Assembly: GCF_900106925.1 (NCBI RefSeq)
Contig: NZ_FNNZ01000033.1
Location: forward strand, 1 to 33,277
Origin: Thiocapsa roseopersicina
GTDB taxonomy: Bacteria; Pseudomonadota; Gammaproteobacteria; Chromatiales; Chromatiaceae
Reading direction: 5' to 3'
DNA length: 33,277 nt
Shown here piece after piece: positions 1 through 7,130 of the stretch. The position numbers and the translations under genes are program-made. The notes beneath the pieces are model-generated. The model did no database searches. It saw only the letters and a program-made list of their open reading frames with translations, and was not told where the DNA came from. Within the stretch, counting starts at the first letter, position 1; each line of letters opens with the position of its first letter.

Positions 1-122
1 TGTTGTTCAAGCACCCCGAGGGAGGCCCACCGCTCTCCCTCATACAAGTTGACGATTTAAGAGGAAAAACCCATCAGGGAAGGTGGCCGTACTCACTTCG
101 GCGATCCGAGAGGGTGATTCCG

Positions 123-355
123 ATGACACTTTGCTGCGATCCCAAGACCGTCCAGGGTCCTTGGAAATCGGTCTCCAACGTACAGGTTATCTACGACGGC
201 GGTGCCGATGACTGCGCGGTCGCGACGCTGGTCTGGGAGGGCAGACCGGGCGTGGGCATCCGATGGAATGGCAACAACGGGATCAGCCCCTCGGCAATCC
301 CCAAAGCCGTGGCCACCCGATGTGGCTTCTGGTGCCGCCGGACTTCGCCGATCTG
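123..355 (+). pseudogene. Small hypothetical ORF, probably frameshifted
   Basis: The ATG at 123 follows an AGAGGG ribosome-binding-like stretch. The frame reads a plausible small protein (VIYDGGADD, LVWEGRPGVGIRWNGNN). Near 274-285 the good reading then moves to another frame, giving PLGNPQSRGHPMWLLVPPDF. The two halves read as one continuous small domain (VGIRWNG then GNPQSRG), so I infer an indel. The original frame runs into a stop at 354-356. Function is unknown; I recall the pattern as a small conserved hypothetical family, but no domain name can be given from sequence alone. It lies directly upstream of a degraded toxin-antitoxin-like locus. Confidence 0.4.
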
Positions 356-499
356 ATGCTGCAACGTGCGCTTGAATTGGCGCCGGAGAGCGAGTTGGAT
401 GTCGCTTACCGCGACATGTCCACCGACTCGGTGCGCGAGCAGGACGCCACGGCATGGGCGGATACGCTGATCGGAGATGTGAATGATCCGCCCCGATGA
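356..499 (+). CDS. Short hypothetical protein, possible antitoxin partner of the MazF-like ORF
   Basis: This is a 47-aa acidic ORF beginning MLQRALELAPESEL and ending in a short GDVNDPPR tail. Its last 17 bases overlap the start of the MazF-like gene at 483, the arrangement expected for a translationally coupled antitoxin-toxin pair. The same frame is open upstream to 263, so the small protein could instead be the C-terminal part of the frameshifted ORF before it. No DNA-binding fold is recognisable. The antitoxin role rests on position and charge only. Confidence 0.4.
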   Translation: MLQRALELAPESELDVAYRDMSTDSVREQDATAWADTLIGDVNDPPR

Positions 500-798
500 G
501 GTCTGGTGGGTGAGCTTCGCCCCGGCCCTGGGCGGCGAGATCAAGAAACGCCGCCCGGCGGTCATCGTCAGCAACGACTCCGCGAATCGCTTCCTGAATC
601 GAGTGCAGGTCGTGCCCTTGACCAGGAATACGGGTCGGTTGTACCCGAGCGAGGCACTGGTAGGACGCCGGCGGCAAGGCGATGGCGGATCAGCTCTCGA
701 CCGCCGACAAATCGCGCCTGACCGAGAAACTCGGAGCCTTGTCTGCAACGGACATGCAAGCTGTCGCTCAGGCGATCCGTGTCCAACTCGGTTTGTAG
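483..798 (+). pseudogene. MazF/PemK-type toxin gene, frameshifted
   Basis: The first about 60 codons match the start of the PemK/MazF mRNA-interferase fold: an N-terminal PDEVWWVSF strand, then KKRRPAVIVSND, then VQVVPLTRNTGRLYPSEALV. After about position 660 this frame degenerates and would run on to 827. A neighbouring frame carries a convincing C-terminus from 682 (MADQLSTADKSRLTEKLGALS, then a final helix ending VQLGL) and stops at 796-798. A small deletion around 658-665 therefore splits the gene. In intact relatives the toxin cleaves mRNA and is held inactive by a co-encoded antitoxin; here the toxin should be inactive. Confidence 0.7.
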
Positions 799-1230
799 GC
801 GGCATAGGCGGCCGCATTCTAGGCTGACGGTTCTCGCAGGCGCTCAGACCGCCACCGCCGTCTACATCTCCGAGGCATATCGATCGGCGTTCAGCCCGAG
901 CGGCAGCTGCAGCACGCCTCCCCCGATCGGTATGACGTCTTGGACACCGGCCGCATCGAGTGCACGCTCGTCGTGCTCGTCGGTGTCGGCGCGCGTGATC
1001 CATCCCCGTGTCTCGCCCCCGCCTCCCACGAGATACACGCCGGTCGGCAGGGGCCTGTCCGCCGAGACCGAAGAACCCGCCGCGGCGGGTCCGAGGAGCA
1101 CGGCGATCTTGGTCCCTCACCTCGGCCCTTACTAAGGTGCCGCCGCTCGCTGGCCCGCAACCCCGACCTGACCCTGCGGCGCGGACCCCGGCCGCTTAGC
1201 GGGGGATCAAACTAGTCTCGCCGCGACAGG
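799..1230. other. Stretch without a confident gene
   Basis: About 430 GC-rich bases separate the toxin remnant from the repeat at 1231. Several short overlapping frames are open on both strands, as expected at this GC content. The best is a 79-codon minus-strand frame at 862-1101 starting with GTG behind a GAGGTGAGGG stretch (text such as GVYLVGGGGETRGWITRADT). It has no recognisable motif and could be a fragment of a lost gene. I see no RNA gene, terminator or clear promoter here. Confidence 0.4.
862..1101 (-). CDS. Hypothetical 79-aa ORF, weak
   Basis: GTG start at 1101-1099 with a purine-rich GAGGTGAGGG about 12 bases upstream. The glycine-rich text VYLVGGGGETRGW and the acidic DTDEHDERALDAAGV segment look more protein-like than most shadow frames here. 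No family is recognised, there is no membrane segment, and no neighbour supports it. It may equally be a chance frame or a remnant. Confidence 0.2.
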   Translation of the reverse strand: MLLGPAAAGSSVSADRPLPTGVYLVGGGGETRGWITRADTDEHDERALDAAGVQDVIPIGGGVLQLPLGLNADRYASEM

Positions 1231-1275
1231 TGTTTCCCTGGTGACGAAGTCCCAGTTTCCGCACCCGGATCTTGG
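1231..1275 (+). repeat. Palindromic direct repeat, left copy flanking the ATPase/TOPRIM pair
   Basis: The segment from 1236 (CCCTGGTGACGAAG...) matches the copy at 3467-3506 in the same orientation at 33 of 40 positions. The second arm of the palindrome is decayed here. The copy ends 5 bases before the stop codon of the TOPRIM-like gene. Confidence 0.65.
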
Positions 1276-1279
1276 AAGC

Positions 1280-1909
1280 TTAAGCCCAGCCCGCCAGCGC
1301 CGAGACCAGCGCACGCTCGGCGTGCTGAAAGGCGCTAAGGCGCCGCAGCGGGCCGTAGTCCTCGATCAGCTCCCCGAGCCTTAGCGCCATCCGGCCCGGC
1401 TTGAGCTTCTGACGGCGTCGCCCGGGGAGCTCGCTGGCATCGAGCAGCAGCCGGTGGAGCACGTCCTTCGGGTCCGGGACCGCTTCCAATCGGTCGATCG
1501 ACGGCATATCCAAGGGGAAGCGACCGCCGGGGTTGCCAGCGGCCCTGCGTAGGGCTGCCTCATCCAGCAGGAGCCAAGCCTCCTGCATTCGGATCGGTAC
1601 CACAGGGATCACTCGGCCCTCACGCCCGGACACCGCAGCAAGGATCTCGCGTAGCCGCTTTTCGTGGGGCTCTCGCTCGGCGTCCCGGTGCACGAAGAGC
1701 AGGTCGCAGGGATAGAGGTCGAGGGCCGCCTCTATCCGGGTCCTGATGTCCTTGGGCGGGTCGGACAACCGACGCAGGTCCGCCCAGGTGCCGTCGATCG
1801 GGCATGTCAGGTGCTGGCGTAGCAACCAGGTCAGGGGCCGGATGAGAATGGCGTCCGAGCTGCCGTCGGTGAGCAGCGTGAAGTCGAGTCGATCCAAGGA
1901 CGGTTCCAA
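1280..1909 (-). CDS. TOPRIM/DUF4276-like nuclease partner of the upstream ATPase
   Basis: A 209-aa protein. Near the N-terminus FTLLTDGSSDAILI resembles the strand-loop (E/D)G..(S)D that opens TOPRIM domains of OLD-family nucleases. LLFVHRDAERE around residues 70-80 resembles the acidic D-x-D/E metal-binding motif, and IPVVPIRMQEAWLLLDEAAL resembles DUF4276-type proteins that accompany ATPases. The role is inferred to be nucleic-acid cleavage or defence. The first possible initiator in frame is TTG at 1909-1907; no ATG is available and the Shine-Dalgarno sequence is poor. It lies 12 bases after the ATPase stop and in the same reading frame, so expression by coupling or readthrough is possible. 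The family assignment rests on motifs only. Confidence 0.65.
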   Translation of the reverse strand: MEPSLDRLDFTLLTDGSSDAILIRPLTWLLRQHLTCPIDGTWADLRRLSDPPKDIRTRIEAALDLYPCDLLFVHRDAEREPHEKRLREILAAVSGREGRVIPVVPIRMQEAWLLLDEAALRRAAGNPGGRFPLDMPSIDRLEAVPDPKDVLHRLLLDASELPGRRRQKLKPGRMALRLGELIEDYGPLRRLSAFQHAERALVSALAGWA

Positions 1910-1921
1910 TTCGGTCGCGAC

Positions 1922-3394
1922 TCAGAGATCCAGCAAGAGCTGGAGGTCGTCGCGGTCCATCACCCGCCGCTCGGCACCCTTGCGCTTCGCGTCGCCCCGC
2001 TCGGCGATGGGCTGGAGAAAAGCGATGGCTTTGCCCTTGGCGATCTCCGGCATCCCGGCGGGACTGGAGCGCCAGGTCCCCGAGAGACAGCGAAACGAGA
2101 CCCCCTTGACGATGCTTCCCTGGACGGAGCGCTGCTCTGGCACAGCAAAGATCACGGCATCCTCCGGCACCTGGCGCACAACGATCGGCGAATGGGTGTT
2201 GACGATGACCTGGCGCAGCGGATTGTCCTCGCCCACGGGCAAGGAGGGGTCTACTGCGATGTCCCTGAGCAGATCCAGCATGGCGGCGATCCGCTCCGGA
2301 TGGATGCCGTTCTCCGGCTCCTCCATACAGATCAGGCCCGTGAGGGTCGGATCGATCTCCACGCTGGCCAGCGCCAGGAACCTCAAGGTCCCGTCGGACA
2401 GCGCCTTGGCCGGAAGCTCGGTGCCGTAACGGTCGGTGAGAAGCACGGTGAGGAGCTCGCGGCGCTCGTCACGATCCACCCGCACCTGCCCCACGTGGTC
2501 GATCAGCTCGCCCAGGCGGTTCGATAATTCCGCCATCGTTTGCTCAGCGGACCTGGCCGAGAGCCGAAACAGCGTCGCCGGCAGGTGGGCCCCGCTGGGT
2601 GCCAGCACGGTCGGCGCGTCGAACCTGTCCGGGGTGCGCAGTGCTGAAGGCTCGAGCTGCAGCAGGTGCCAGCTCAGGATCTCTTGGCGGGCCAGCACCG
2701 CGGTGGGGCTCTCCTGGGCATTGACCGCGGAGAGCACGGTCCGTGGCAGCTTTTCGGCCTGGAAGAGCCGCGCCCGCCCGCCGCCAGCCGGGCTGTCCTG
2801 GTGCAACTTCACCATCCGCCGGTCGCCGCTCGGCTCTTGTTGGGGGGGCTCGGATTTCGGGTCGGGCGTCTCGGTGGAGATGTAGGGACTGGTCCGTCGT
2901 CCCCGGACAACGGACGCCCGCCACTGCTGGGTGTGGGGGAAGGGGAGATGATTCTTCGCCTCGCCCGGGGCGATGCCGATCAGGGTCTCCTCGACCAGAT
3001 CGACCCGGGATCGGGTGGATGTTGCGTCCGGTGGACGATGGCGGAGCACCACCCGATAGGACAGAAAGGTCGTCTTGGCCTGGGCGGGCTGGCCCAGGTA
3101 ATCGCTCCCCTCGCCTGGGACCAGCATCTGCGCCTCGATCTCTATGGGGAGCGTGATGCCCTTGGCGGTCTGAGTGAAGAGATGGCCCACATCGGACACG
3201 GAGCCCCGGTCGTCCCGGACCTCCATGGCCGCGTCCATGATCGGCGCATCCATCAGCGCTTTGAGGAATAGGATGGCATCGAAAAGGTTCGACTTGCCCA
3301 CCGCGTTGATGCCCGCGATGCAGGTAAAGGGGCCGAAGTGGATATCGACCCCGATCAGGTTCTTGAATCCGTTGACGCGTAGCCGTGTGAGCAT
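1922..3394 (-). CDS. OLD/RecF-like AAA (ABC-type) ATPase, putative defence protein
   Basis: From the ATG at 3394 this encodes 490 aa and begins LTRLRVNGFKNLIGVDIHFG, the usual first strand of SMC/RecF/OLD-like ATPases, with Walker A GINAVGKSN at residues 28-36. The C-terminal half carries the ABC signature LSDGT (about 329), Walker B LICMEEPENGIHP (about 352) and the H-loop VNTHSP (about 396-402). The open frame extends upstream to 3715, but that part has no family character. It sits immediately before the TOPRIM-like gene in the same frame, mirroring the ATPase-TOPRIM order of single-chain OLD nucleases. Two direct repeats flank the pair. Anti-phage or plasmid defence is inferred from architecture, not shown. 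Confidence 0.75.
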   Translation of the reverse strand: MLTRLRVNGFKNLIGVDIHFGPFTCIAGINAVGKSNLFDAILFLKALMDAPIMDAAMEVRDDRGSVSDVGHLFTQTAKGITLPIEIEAQMLVPGEGSDYLGQPAQAKTTFLSYRVVLRHRPPDATSTRSRVDLVEETLIGIAPGEAKNHLPFPHTQQWRASVVRGRRTSPYISTETPDPKSEPPQQEPSGDRRMVKLHQDSPAGGGRARLFQAEKLPRTVLSAVNAQESPTAVLARQEILSWHLLQLEPSALRTPDRFDAPTVLAPSGAHLPATLFRLSARSAEQTMAELSNRLGELIDHVGQVRVDRDERRELLTVLLTDRYGTELPAKALSDGTLRFLALASVEIDPTLTGLICMEEPENGIHPERIAAMLDLLRDIAVDPSLPVGEDNPLRQVIVNTHSPIVVRQVPEDAVIFAVPEQRSVQGSIVKGVSFRCLSGTWRSSPAGMPEIAKGKAIAFLQPIAERGDAKRKGAERRVMDRDDLQLLLDL

Positions 3395-3461
3395 GGCTGC
3401 CAAGGGTAGGCCCATCGAGCCGCGAAGGCAAAGGGCCAATCGCCCGCCTTGGGGCTTGGCG

Positions 3462-3506
3462 GTTTTCCCTGGTGACGAAGCCCCAGCTTTGTCACCAGGG
3501 TCTTGG
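3462..3506 (+). repeat. Palindromic direct repeat, right copy flanking the ATPase/TOPRIM pair
   Basis: Positions 3467-3500 form a near-perfect hairpin: CCCTGGTGAC pairs with GTCACCAGGG, and the inner AAGC pairs with GCTT around a CCCA loop. The direct-repeat partner is at 1236-1275 (33 of 40 identical). It could be a REP-like palindrome, a terminator or a junction scar. The truncated nuclease gene begins directly downstream. Confidence 0.7.
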
Positions 3507-3519
3507 ACGCTCCAGCCTC

Positions 3520-4240
3520 CGGAGACCCGCCACCTCGGCCACGAAAGGGGCGCCGTGAAGCTGGCCGACAAGCTGCGCGAGCTGCGTGTGCGCCGGGTCA
3601 TCGCGCCGATGTTGGCCGGGACCGCCCTGGGCGAGGTGCCCGAGGACGACATCCAATACCTCATCGATCTCGGTCTCTGTCGGATGGCACCGGGTCGGGG
3701 CCTGACGATCGCCAATCCGATCTATCGCGAGGTCCTGCCCCGAATCTTGGCCTTTCGCCGCAGGCATCCTTGCCGCAGATCGCCCCGACCTGGCTGAATC
3801 CCGACGCGAGCTTGAACCCCGACCGCCTCCTGAATGCCTTCCTGGCCTTCTGGCGCCAACACGGCCAACCACTCTTGGGCAGCGCCGCCTACCACGAGAT
3901 CGCCCCGCATCTGGTGCTCATTGCCTTTCTGCATCGCGTGGCCAACGGCGAGGGTACGCTCGAGCGCGAATATGCGATCGGCTCCGGCCGGATGGATCTG
4001 TGCTTGCGTTACGGGGCAGTCACGCTCGGCATCGAGCTGAAGGTCTGGCGCGACGGTGCGCCCGATCCCTTGGCCGAGGGGTTGGTGCAGCTGGATGGGT
4101 ATCTTGCCGGTCTCGGGCTCGACGCGGGCTGGCTCGTGATCTTCGACCGTCGCACCGGCCAACCGCCGATCGCCGAACGCACGAGCAGCGTGGAGACGCG
4201 CAGCCCGCAGGATCGACATATCCGTGTGGTGCGGGCTTAA
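3520..4240 (+). pseudogene. C-terminal remnant of an AAA-ATPase-like/PD-(D/E)XK protein, truncated and frameshifted
   Basis: From about 3555 one frame reads VKLADKLRELRVRRVIAPML, then PEDDIQYLIDLGL, then NPIYREVLPRILAF. This matches the region before the nuclease domain of the ATPase_AAA-like/DUF1703 family. Near 3748-3757 the sense moves to another frame and continues SPQASLPQIAPTWLNP to a stop at 4238-4240. That part holds the nuclease core: SGRMDLCLRYG, LGIELKVW (the E-x-K pair) and QLDGYLAGLGLDAGWLVIF. The N-terminal ATPase domain is absent; the homology begins just after the palindromic repeat. A full-length member would be about 500 aa or more. The remnant is presumably inactive as an ATPase, though the nuclease half might still be translated. 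Confidence 0.7.
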
Positions 4241-4324
4241 ACCGCGCTCAGCGCGGTATGCAATGCTTTTGGATGGGATCGGCCCCGGCAGACTTGACGA
4301 ACGCTGGAGTCGGCGCGCTTTAAG
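4236..4324 (+). repeat. About 89-bp terminal-inverted-repeat element (copy 1)
   Basis: The left end CTTAAACCGCGC and right end GGCGCGCTTTAAG are imperfect inverted repeats. The interior begins CGCGCTCAGCGCGG, nearly the same as CGCGCTCAGTGCGA in the element at 9751. The left arm supplies the TAA that ends the PD-(D/E)XK remnant. It looks like a small non-coding MITE or REP-like element. Confidence 0.5.
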
Positions 4325-4337
4325 ATATTAAAGAATA

Positions 4338-4345
4338 TATTATTT
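4338..4345 (+). repeat. Target-site duplication, left copy
   Basis: TATTATTT occurs immediately left of the insertion sequence and is repeated exactly at 5445-5452 on its right side. Eight bases is the duplication length known for IS1595-family elements. Confidence 0.9.
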
Positions 4346-5444
4346 GGTGATTAGCGTCGTGCCTCAGCCGGCGATTTTCGAGCCGGCAGGCTCACGGATT
4401 GAGCCACCCCCCGGCGCACACTGCGGGCATCTCCACCCGCAGCGAGGCGACGGCGATGCCGCAGAACCCGATTCAATTCCAGCCGGGCATGTCCCTGGAC
4501 GACTTCTTCGCACGCTACGGCACCGAAGCCCAGTGCGCGGCGGCCCTGGAGGCGTCGCGGTGGCCGCAGGGGTTCGTCTGCCCGCACTGCGGAGCGACCG
4601 CGCACAGCCGGTTCCAGGCCGACGGGCGGGAGTACTGGCAGTGTGCACAGTGCCGGGTGCAGACCTCGCTGACCTGCGGGACCCTGTTCGAGAGCTCCAA
4701 GCTGCCGTTGACCAAGTGGTTTCAAGCCATGTACCTGGTGACTCAGAACAAGAACAACCTCTCGGCACTGTCGCTCAAACGGCATCTCGGGGTGTGCTAC
4801 CGCACCGCCTGGCGGCTCAAACATAAACTCCTCGAAGCCATGGCTGAGCGCGAGTCCGGGCGCCTGCTCGCCGGCGTGGTCGTGGCCGACGATGCCGTGG
4901 TCGGGGGCAAGCGCCGCGGCGGCAAGCGCGGACGCGGCGCCGAAGGCAAGGCCGTGTTCATCGCCGCGGTGGAAGTCGACGACGACGGCCATCCCCGACA
5001 CGTGCGCTTCGACGTGCTGCCCGATCTGAAGGGCGACACCCTGCGCGCTTGGGTGCGCAAGGCGCTGGATCCCGACACGCACCTCGTCACCGACGCCTTC
5101 GCGAGCCTCGGCTGCGCCGGTGCGCACGTCGCCGCCTACGGGGCGATCGTGGTCAGCCCGCGCAAATCCAGCGAGATCGATGCGTTCCGCTGGGTCAATA
5201 CCGTCATCTCCAACCTCAAGACCGCGATCCGGGGCACCTATCACCATGTCAATGTCCACAAGTACTTGGCGCGCTACCTCGCCGAGGCGCAGTATCGCCT
5301 CAATCGCCGCTTCGATCTGCCCTCGCTGGTCGGGCGACTCCTCCATGCCAGCGTCCGAACCGCGCCCAGCCCCGAGAAATGGCTGCGCCACGGCGCCGTC
5401 CGCACGGCGTGTAATGATCTGGCTGAGGCACGACGCTAATCACC
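4346..5444 (+). mobile_element. Complete IS1595-family insertion sequence (1099 bp)
   Basis: The ends at 4346-4369 and 5421-5444 are perfect 24-bp inverted repeats beginning GGTGATTAGCG. They are bounded by identical 8-bp direct repeats TATTATTT. The single gene is an ISXO2-like transposase whose stop codon lies inside the right inverted repeat. Perfect ends, intact gene and intact target duplication indicate recent insertion. It went into AT-rich DNA between two short inverted-repeat elements, one of which touches the 3' end of nifA. No passenger gene is present. Confidence 0.95.
4456..5439 (+). CDS. IS1595 family (ISXO2-like) transposase
   Basis: The ATG at 4456 gives 327 aa starting MPQNPIQFQPGMSLDDFF; the frame is open from 4399, but that extension lies near the left inverted repeat and has no family character. 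An N-terminal zinc ribbon is visible (FVCPHCGATAH, then YWQCAQCRVQTSLTCGTLF), followed by the segment LPLTKWFQAMYLVTQNKN typical of ISXO2-type enzymes. A DDE-type core follows: VVVADDAVVGGK, then LVTDAFASL, then FRWVNTVISNLKTAIRGTYHHV. The stop TAA is at 5437-5439 inside the right terminal repeat. It catalyses cut-and-paste movement of the element. Confidence 0.93.
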   Translation: MPQNPIQFQPGMSLDDFFARYGTEAQCAAALEASRWPQGFVCPHCGATAHSRFQADGREYWQCAQCRVQTSLTCGTLFESSKLPLTKWFQAMYLVTQNKNNLSALSLKRHLGVCYRTAWRLKHKLLEAMAERESGRLLAGVVVADDAVVGGKRRGGKRGRGAEGKAVFIAAVEVDDDGHPRHVRFDVLPDLKGDTLRAWVRKALDPDTHLVTDAFASLGCAGAHVAAYGAIVVSPRKSSEIDAFRWVNTVISNLKTAIRGTYHHVNVHKYLARYLAEAQYRLNRRFDLPSLVGRLLHASVRTAPSPEKWLRHGAVRTACNDLAEARR

Positions 5445-5452
5445 TATTATTT
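5445..5452 (+). repeat. Target-site duplication, right copy
   Basis: TATTATTT, identical to 4338-4345. It overlaps the first two bases of the inverted-repeat element at 5451, so the insertion took place at that element's edge. Confidence 0.9.
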
Positions 5453-5538
5453 TAAACCGCGTCTCCGCCAAGGGTTGTGGATGTAGCAAACGTCGAGCTC
5501 ACTCGAAAACGAGCATCTCGCTCCGGACGCGGTTTAAA
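5451..5538 (+). repeat. 88-bp terminal-inverted-repeat element (copy 2)
   Basis: The ends are a perfect 13-bp inverted repeat: TTTAAACCGCGTC at 5451-5463 and its complement at 5526-5538. The interior carries a small CTCG-AAAA-CGAG hairpin. No coding capacity. The right arm provides the TAA stop codon of nifA (5534-5536). Its size and end sequence resemble the elements at 4236 and 9751. Confidence 0.65.
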
Positions 5539-7114
5539 ACTGCCGCATCTTGATGTTCAGCGTCTGGATCCGGTAGGCGATCTGGCGCGGTGTCATGTTC
5601 AGCAATCGCGCGGCCTTGGCCTGGACCCAGCCGGCCTCTTCCAACGCGGCGATGACGCGCTCGCGCTCGTCGATGTCGGGGTCGTTGAAGTCGATCGTGG
5701 AGATCTTTGCGGGCGTGCTCGGAAGCGGCTCGCTTGCGAGCGCCGCCACGTTCAGGCCGGTCAGCTCGATCACGTCGCGGTCGATGATCCCCTGCTCGCT
5801 CATGACCGCGGCGCGCTCCATGCAGTTCTCGAGCTCGCGGACATTGCCGGGCCAGTCGTGCCGCATCAGGATGCGCAGGGCGCTGTCGGTAATCGAGAGC
5901 TCGCGCCCCTGCATGCGCGAGACCTTGTCTACGAGAAAGCGGGCGAGGTCCGGGATGTCCTCGATGCGCTCGCGCAGCGCGGGCATCCGGATGGGCATGA
6001 CGTTCAAACGATAGTAGAGATCCTCGCGGAATTCGCCGGCGCGTACCTCGGCCTCGAGGTCGCGATTGGTCGCCGCGATGACCCGCACATCGACCTTGAG
6101 CGTGCGACCGCCGCCGACCCGCTCGAACTCGCCCTCCTGCAGAACACGCAGCAGCTTGGCCTGGAAGGCGGGCGTGATCTCGCCGATCTCGTCGAGAAAG
6201 AGCGTGCCGCCGTCGGCCTGCTCGAAACGGCCTTTGCGCTGGCTGATGGCGCCGGTGAAGGCGCCCTTTTCGTGACCGAAGAGCTCCGACTCCAGCAGAT
6301 TGTCGGGCAGGGCCGCGCAGTTGAGCTTGATGAAGGCTGCGCGGGCGCGCGGCGAATTGTAATGGATGGCGTTGGCGATCAACTCCTTGCCGGTGCCCGA
6401 TTCGCCGCGAATCAGCACGGTCGTGTTCCATTTCGCGACTTGGCGCACCTGATCGAAGACCAGGCGCATGGCGTCCGTGTGCCCGATGATGCTGTCGAAG
6501 CCGTGGGTACCTTTGACCTCGCGGCGGAGCTTGTCGCGCTCCTCGCGCAAGGCCTGCTGCTCGGCCTCGACGGTGCGGGCAAGACGAACCGCTTGGCCGA
6601 TCAGATTGGCGACCATCTCCAGAAAACGTGCACGCTCTTCGAGCAGTCCGTCGGCGACGGGTGGCTGGGCCGCGAAGACGCCGATCGCACCCCCTTCGCC
6701 GAGTCGGATCGGCACACCGATGAAGGGCAGGTCCGGATCGTAGAGACCGAGTCGGTCGAGAAAGCGCGGCTCGTCGCCGATGCGCGGCAGGATCCAGGGT
6801 CGATTGCGCGACAGGATGCTGCCGATCACGCCCTCGCCGGGTTGATAGGCGATCCGGTCGGCGGCGTGGGGGTCGTCGGTATGGAGCGCGCTGATCAGCA
6901 GCTCGCCGCGATCCTCGCTCAGGAGACTGACCATCCCGTGTCGAAGGCGTCCGCGCTCATGCAGAACGCCGAGCACCTCGCGCAGGGTCTGGCGCAGATC
7001 GAGCGAACGGCTGAGCACGGAGCTCACCTCGAAGAGTGCGCTGAGTTGGGATTCGAGCAGATCCAACCGGCAGGCCTGCTCGGCGCTGCCGGGGACGGGG
7101 TAGTCGGCATTCAT
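5534..7114 (-). CDS. nifA: Nif-specific sigma-54-dependent activator NifA
   Basis: A 526-aa enhancer-binding protein. Residues about 25-175 form an N-terminal GAF domain. Residues about 205-445 form the AAA+ sigma-54 interaction domain, with Walker A GESGTGKE (237-244), the sigma-54 contact loop GAFTGA (284-289) and Walker [11 protein letters not shown] (about 303-312). The end ([20 protein letters not shown]) is a Fis-type helix-turn-helix that binds TGT-N10-ACA. The linker before it contains no cysteines, unlike the oxygen-sensitive NifA of rhizobia, so control should come from NifL, encoded 16 bases upstream. It remodels sigma-54 holoenzyme at nif and rnf promoters. The ATG at 7114 is the only reasonable start. 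The stop codon lies within a short inverted-repeat element. Confidence 0.96.
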   Translation of the reverse strand: MNADYPVPGSAEQACRLDLLESQLSALFEVSSVLSRSLDLRQTLREVLGVLHERGRLRHGMVSLLSEDRGELLISALHTDDPHAADRIAYQPGEGVIGSILSRNRPWILPRIGDEPRFLDRLGLYDPDLPFIGVPIRLGEGGAIGVFAAQPPVADGLLEERARFLEMVANLIGQAVRLARTVEAEQQALREERDKLRREVKGTHGFDSIIGHTDAMRLVFDQVRQVAKWNTTVLIRGESGTGKELIANAIHYNSPRARAAFIKLNCAALPDNLLESELFGHEKGAFTGAISQRKGRFEQADGGTLFLDEIGEITPAFQAKLLRVLQEGEFERVGGGRTLKVDVRVIAATNRDLEAEVRAGEFREDLYYRLNVMPIRMPALRERIEDIPDLARFLVDKVSRMQGRELSITDSALRILMRHDWPGNVRELENCMERAAVMSEQGIIDRDVIELTGLNVAALASEPLPSTPAKISTIDFNDPDIDERERVIAALEEAGWVQAKAARLLNMTPRQIAYRIQTLNIKMRQF

Positions 7115-7130
7115 GAGGGTTCGTGCAAGC

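Noticed and set aside
4236-5538. Composite transposon formed by the two inverted-repeat elements around the IS
   Set aside because: The IS has its own perfect ends and target duplication just outside them, so it entered as a single element; the flanking elements have a third relative far away at 9751.
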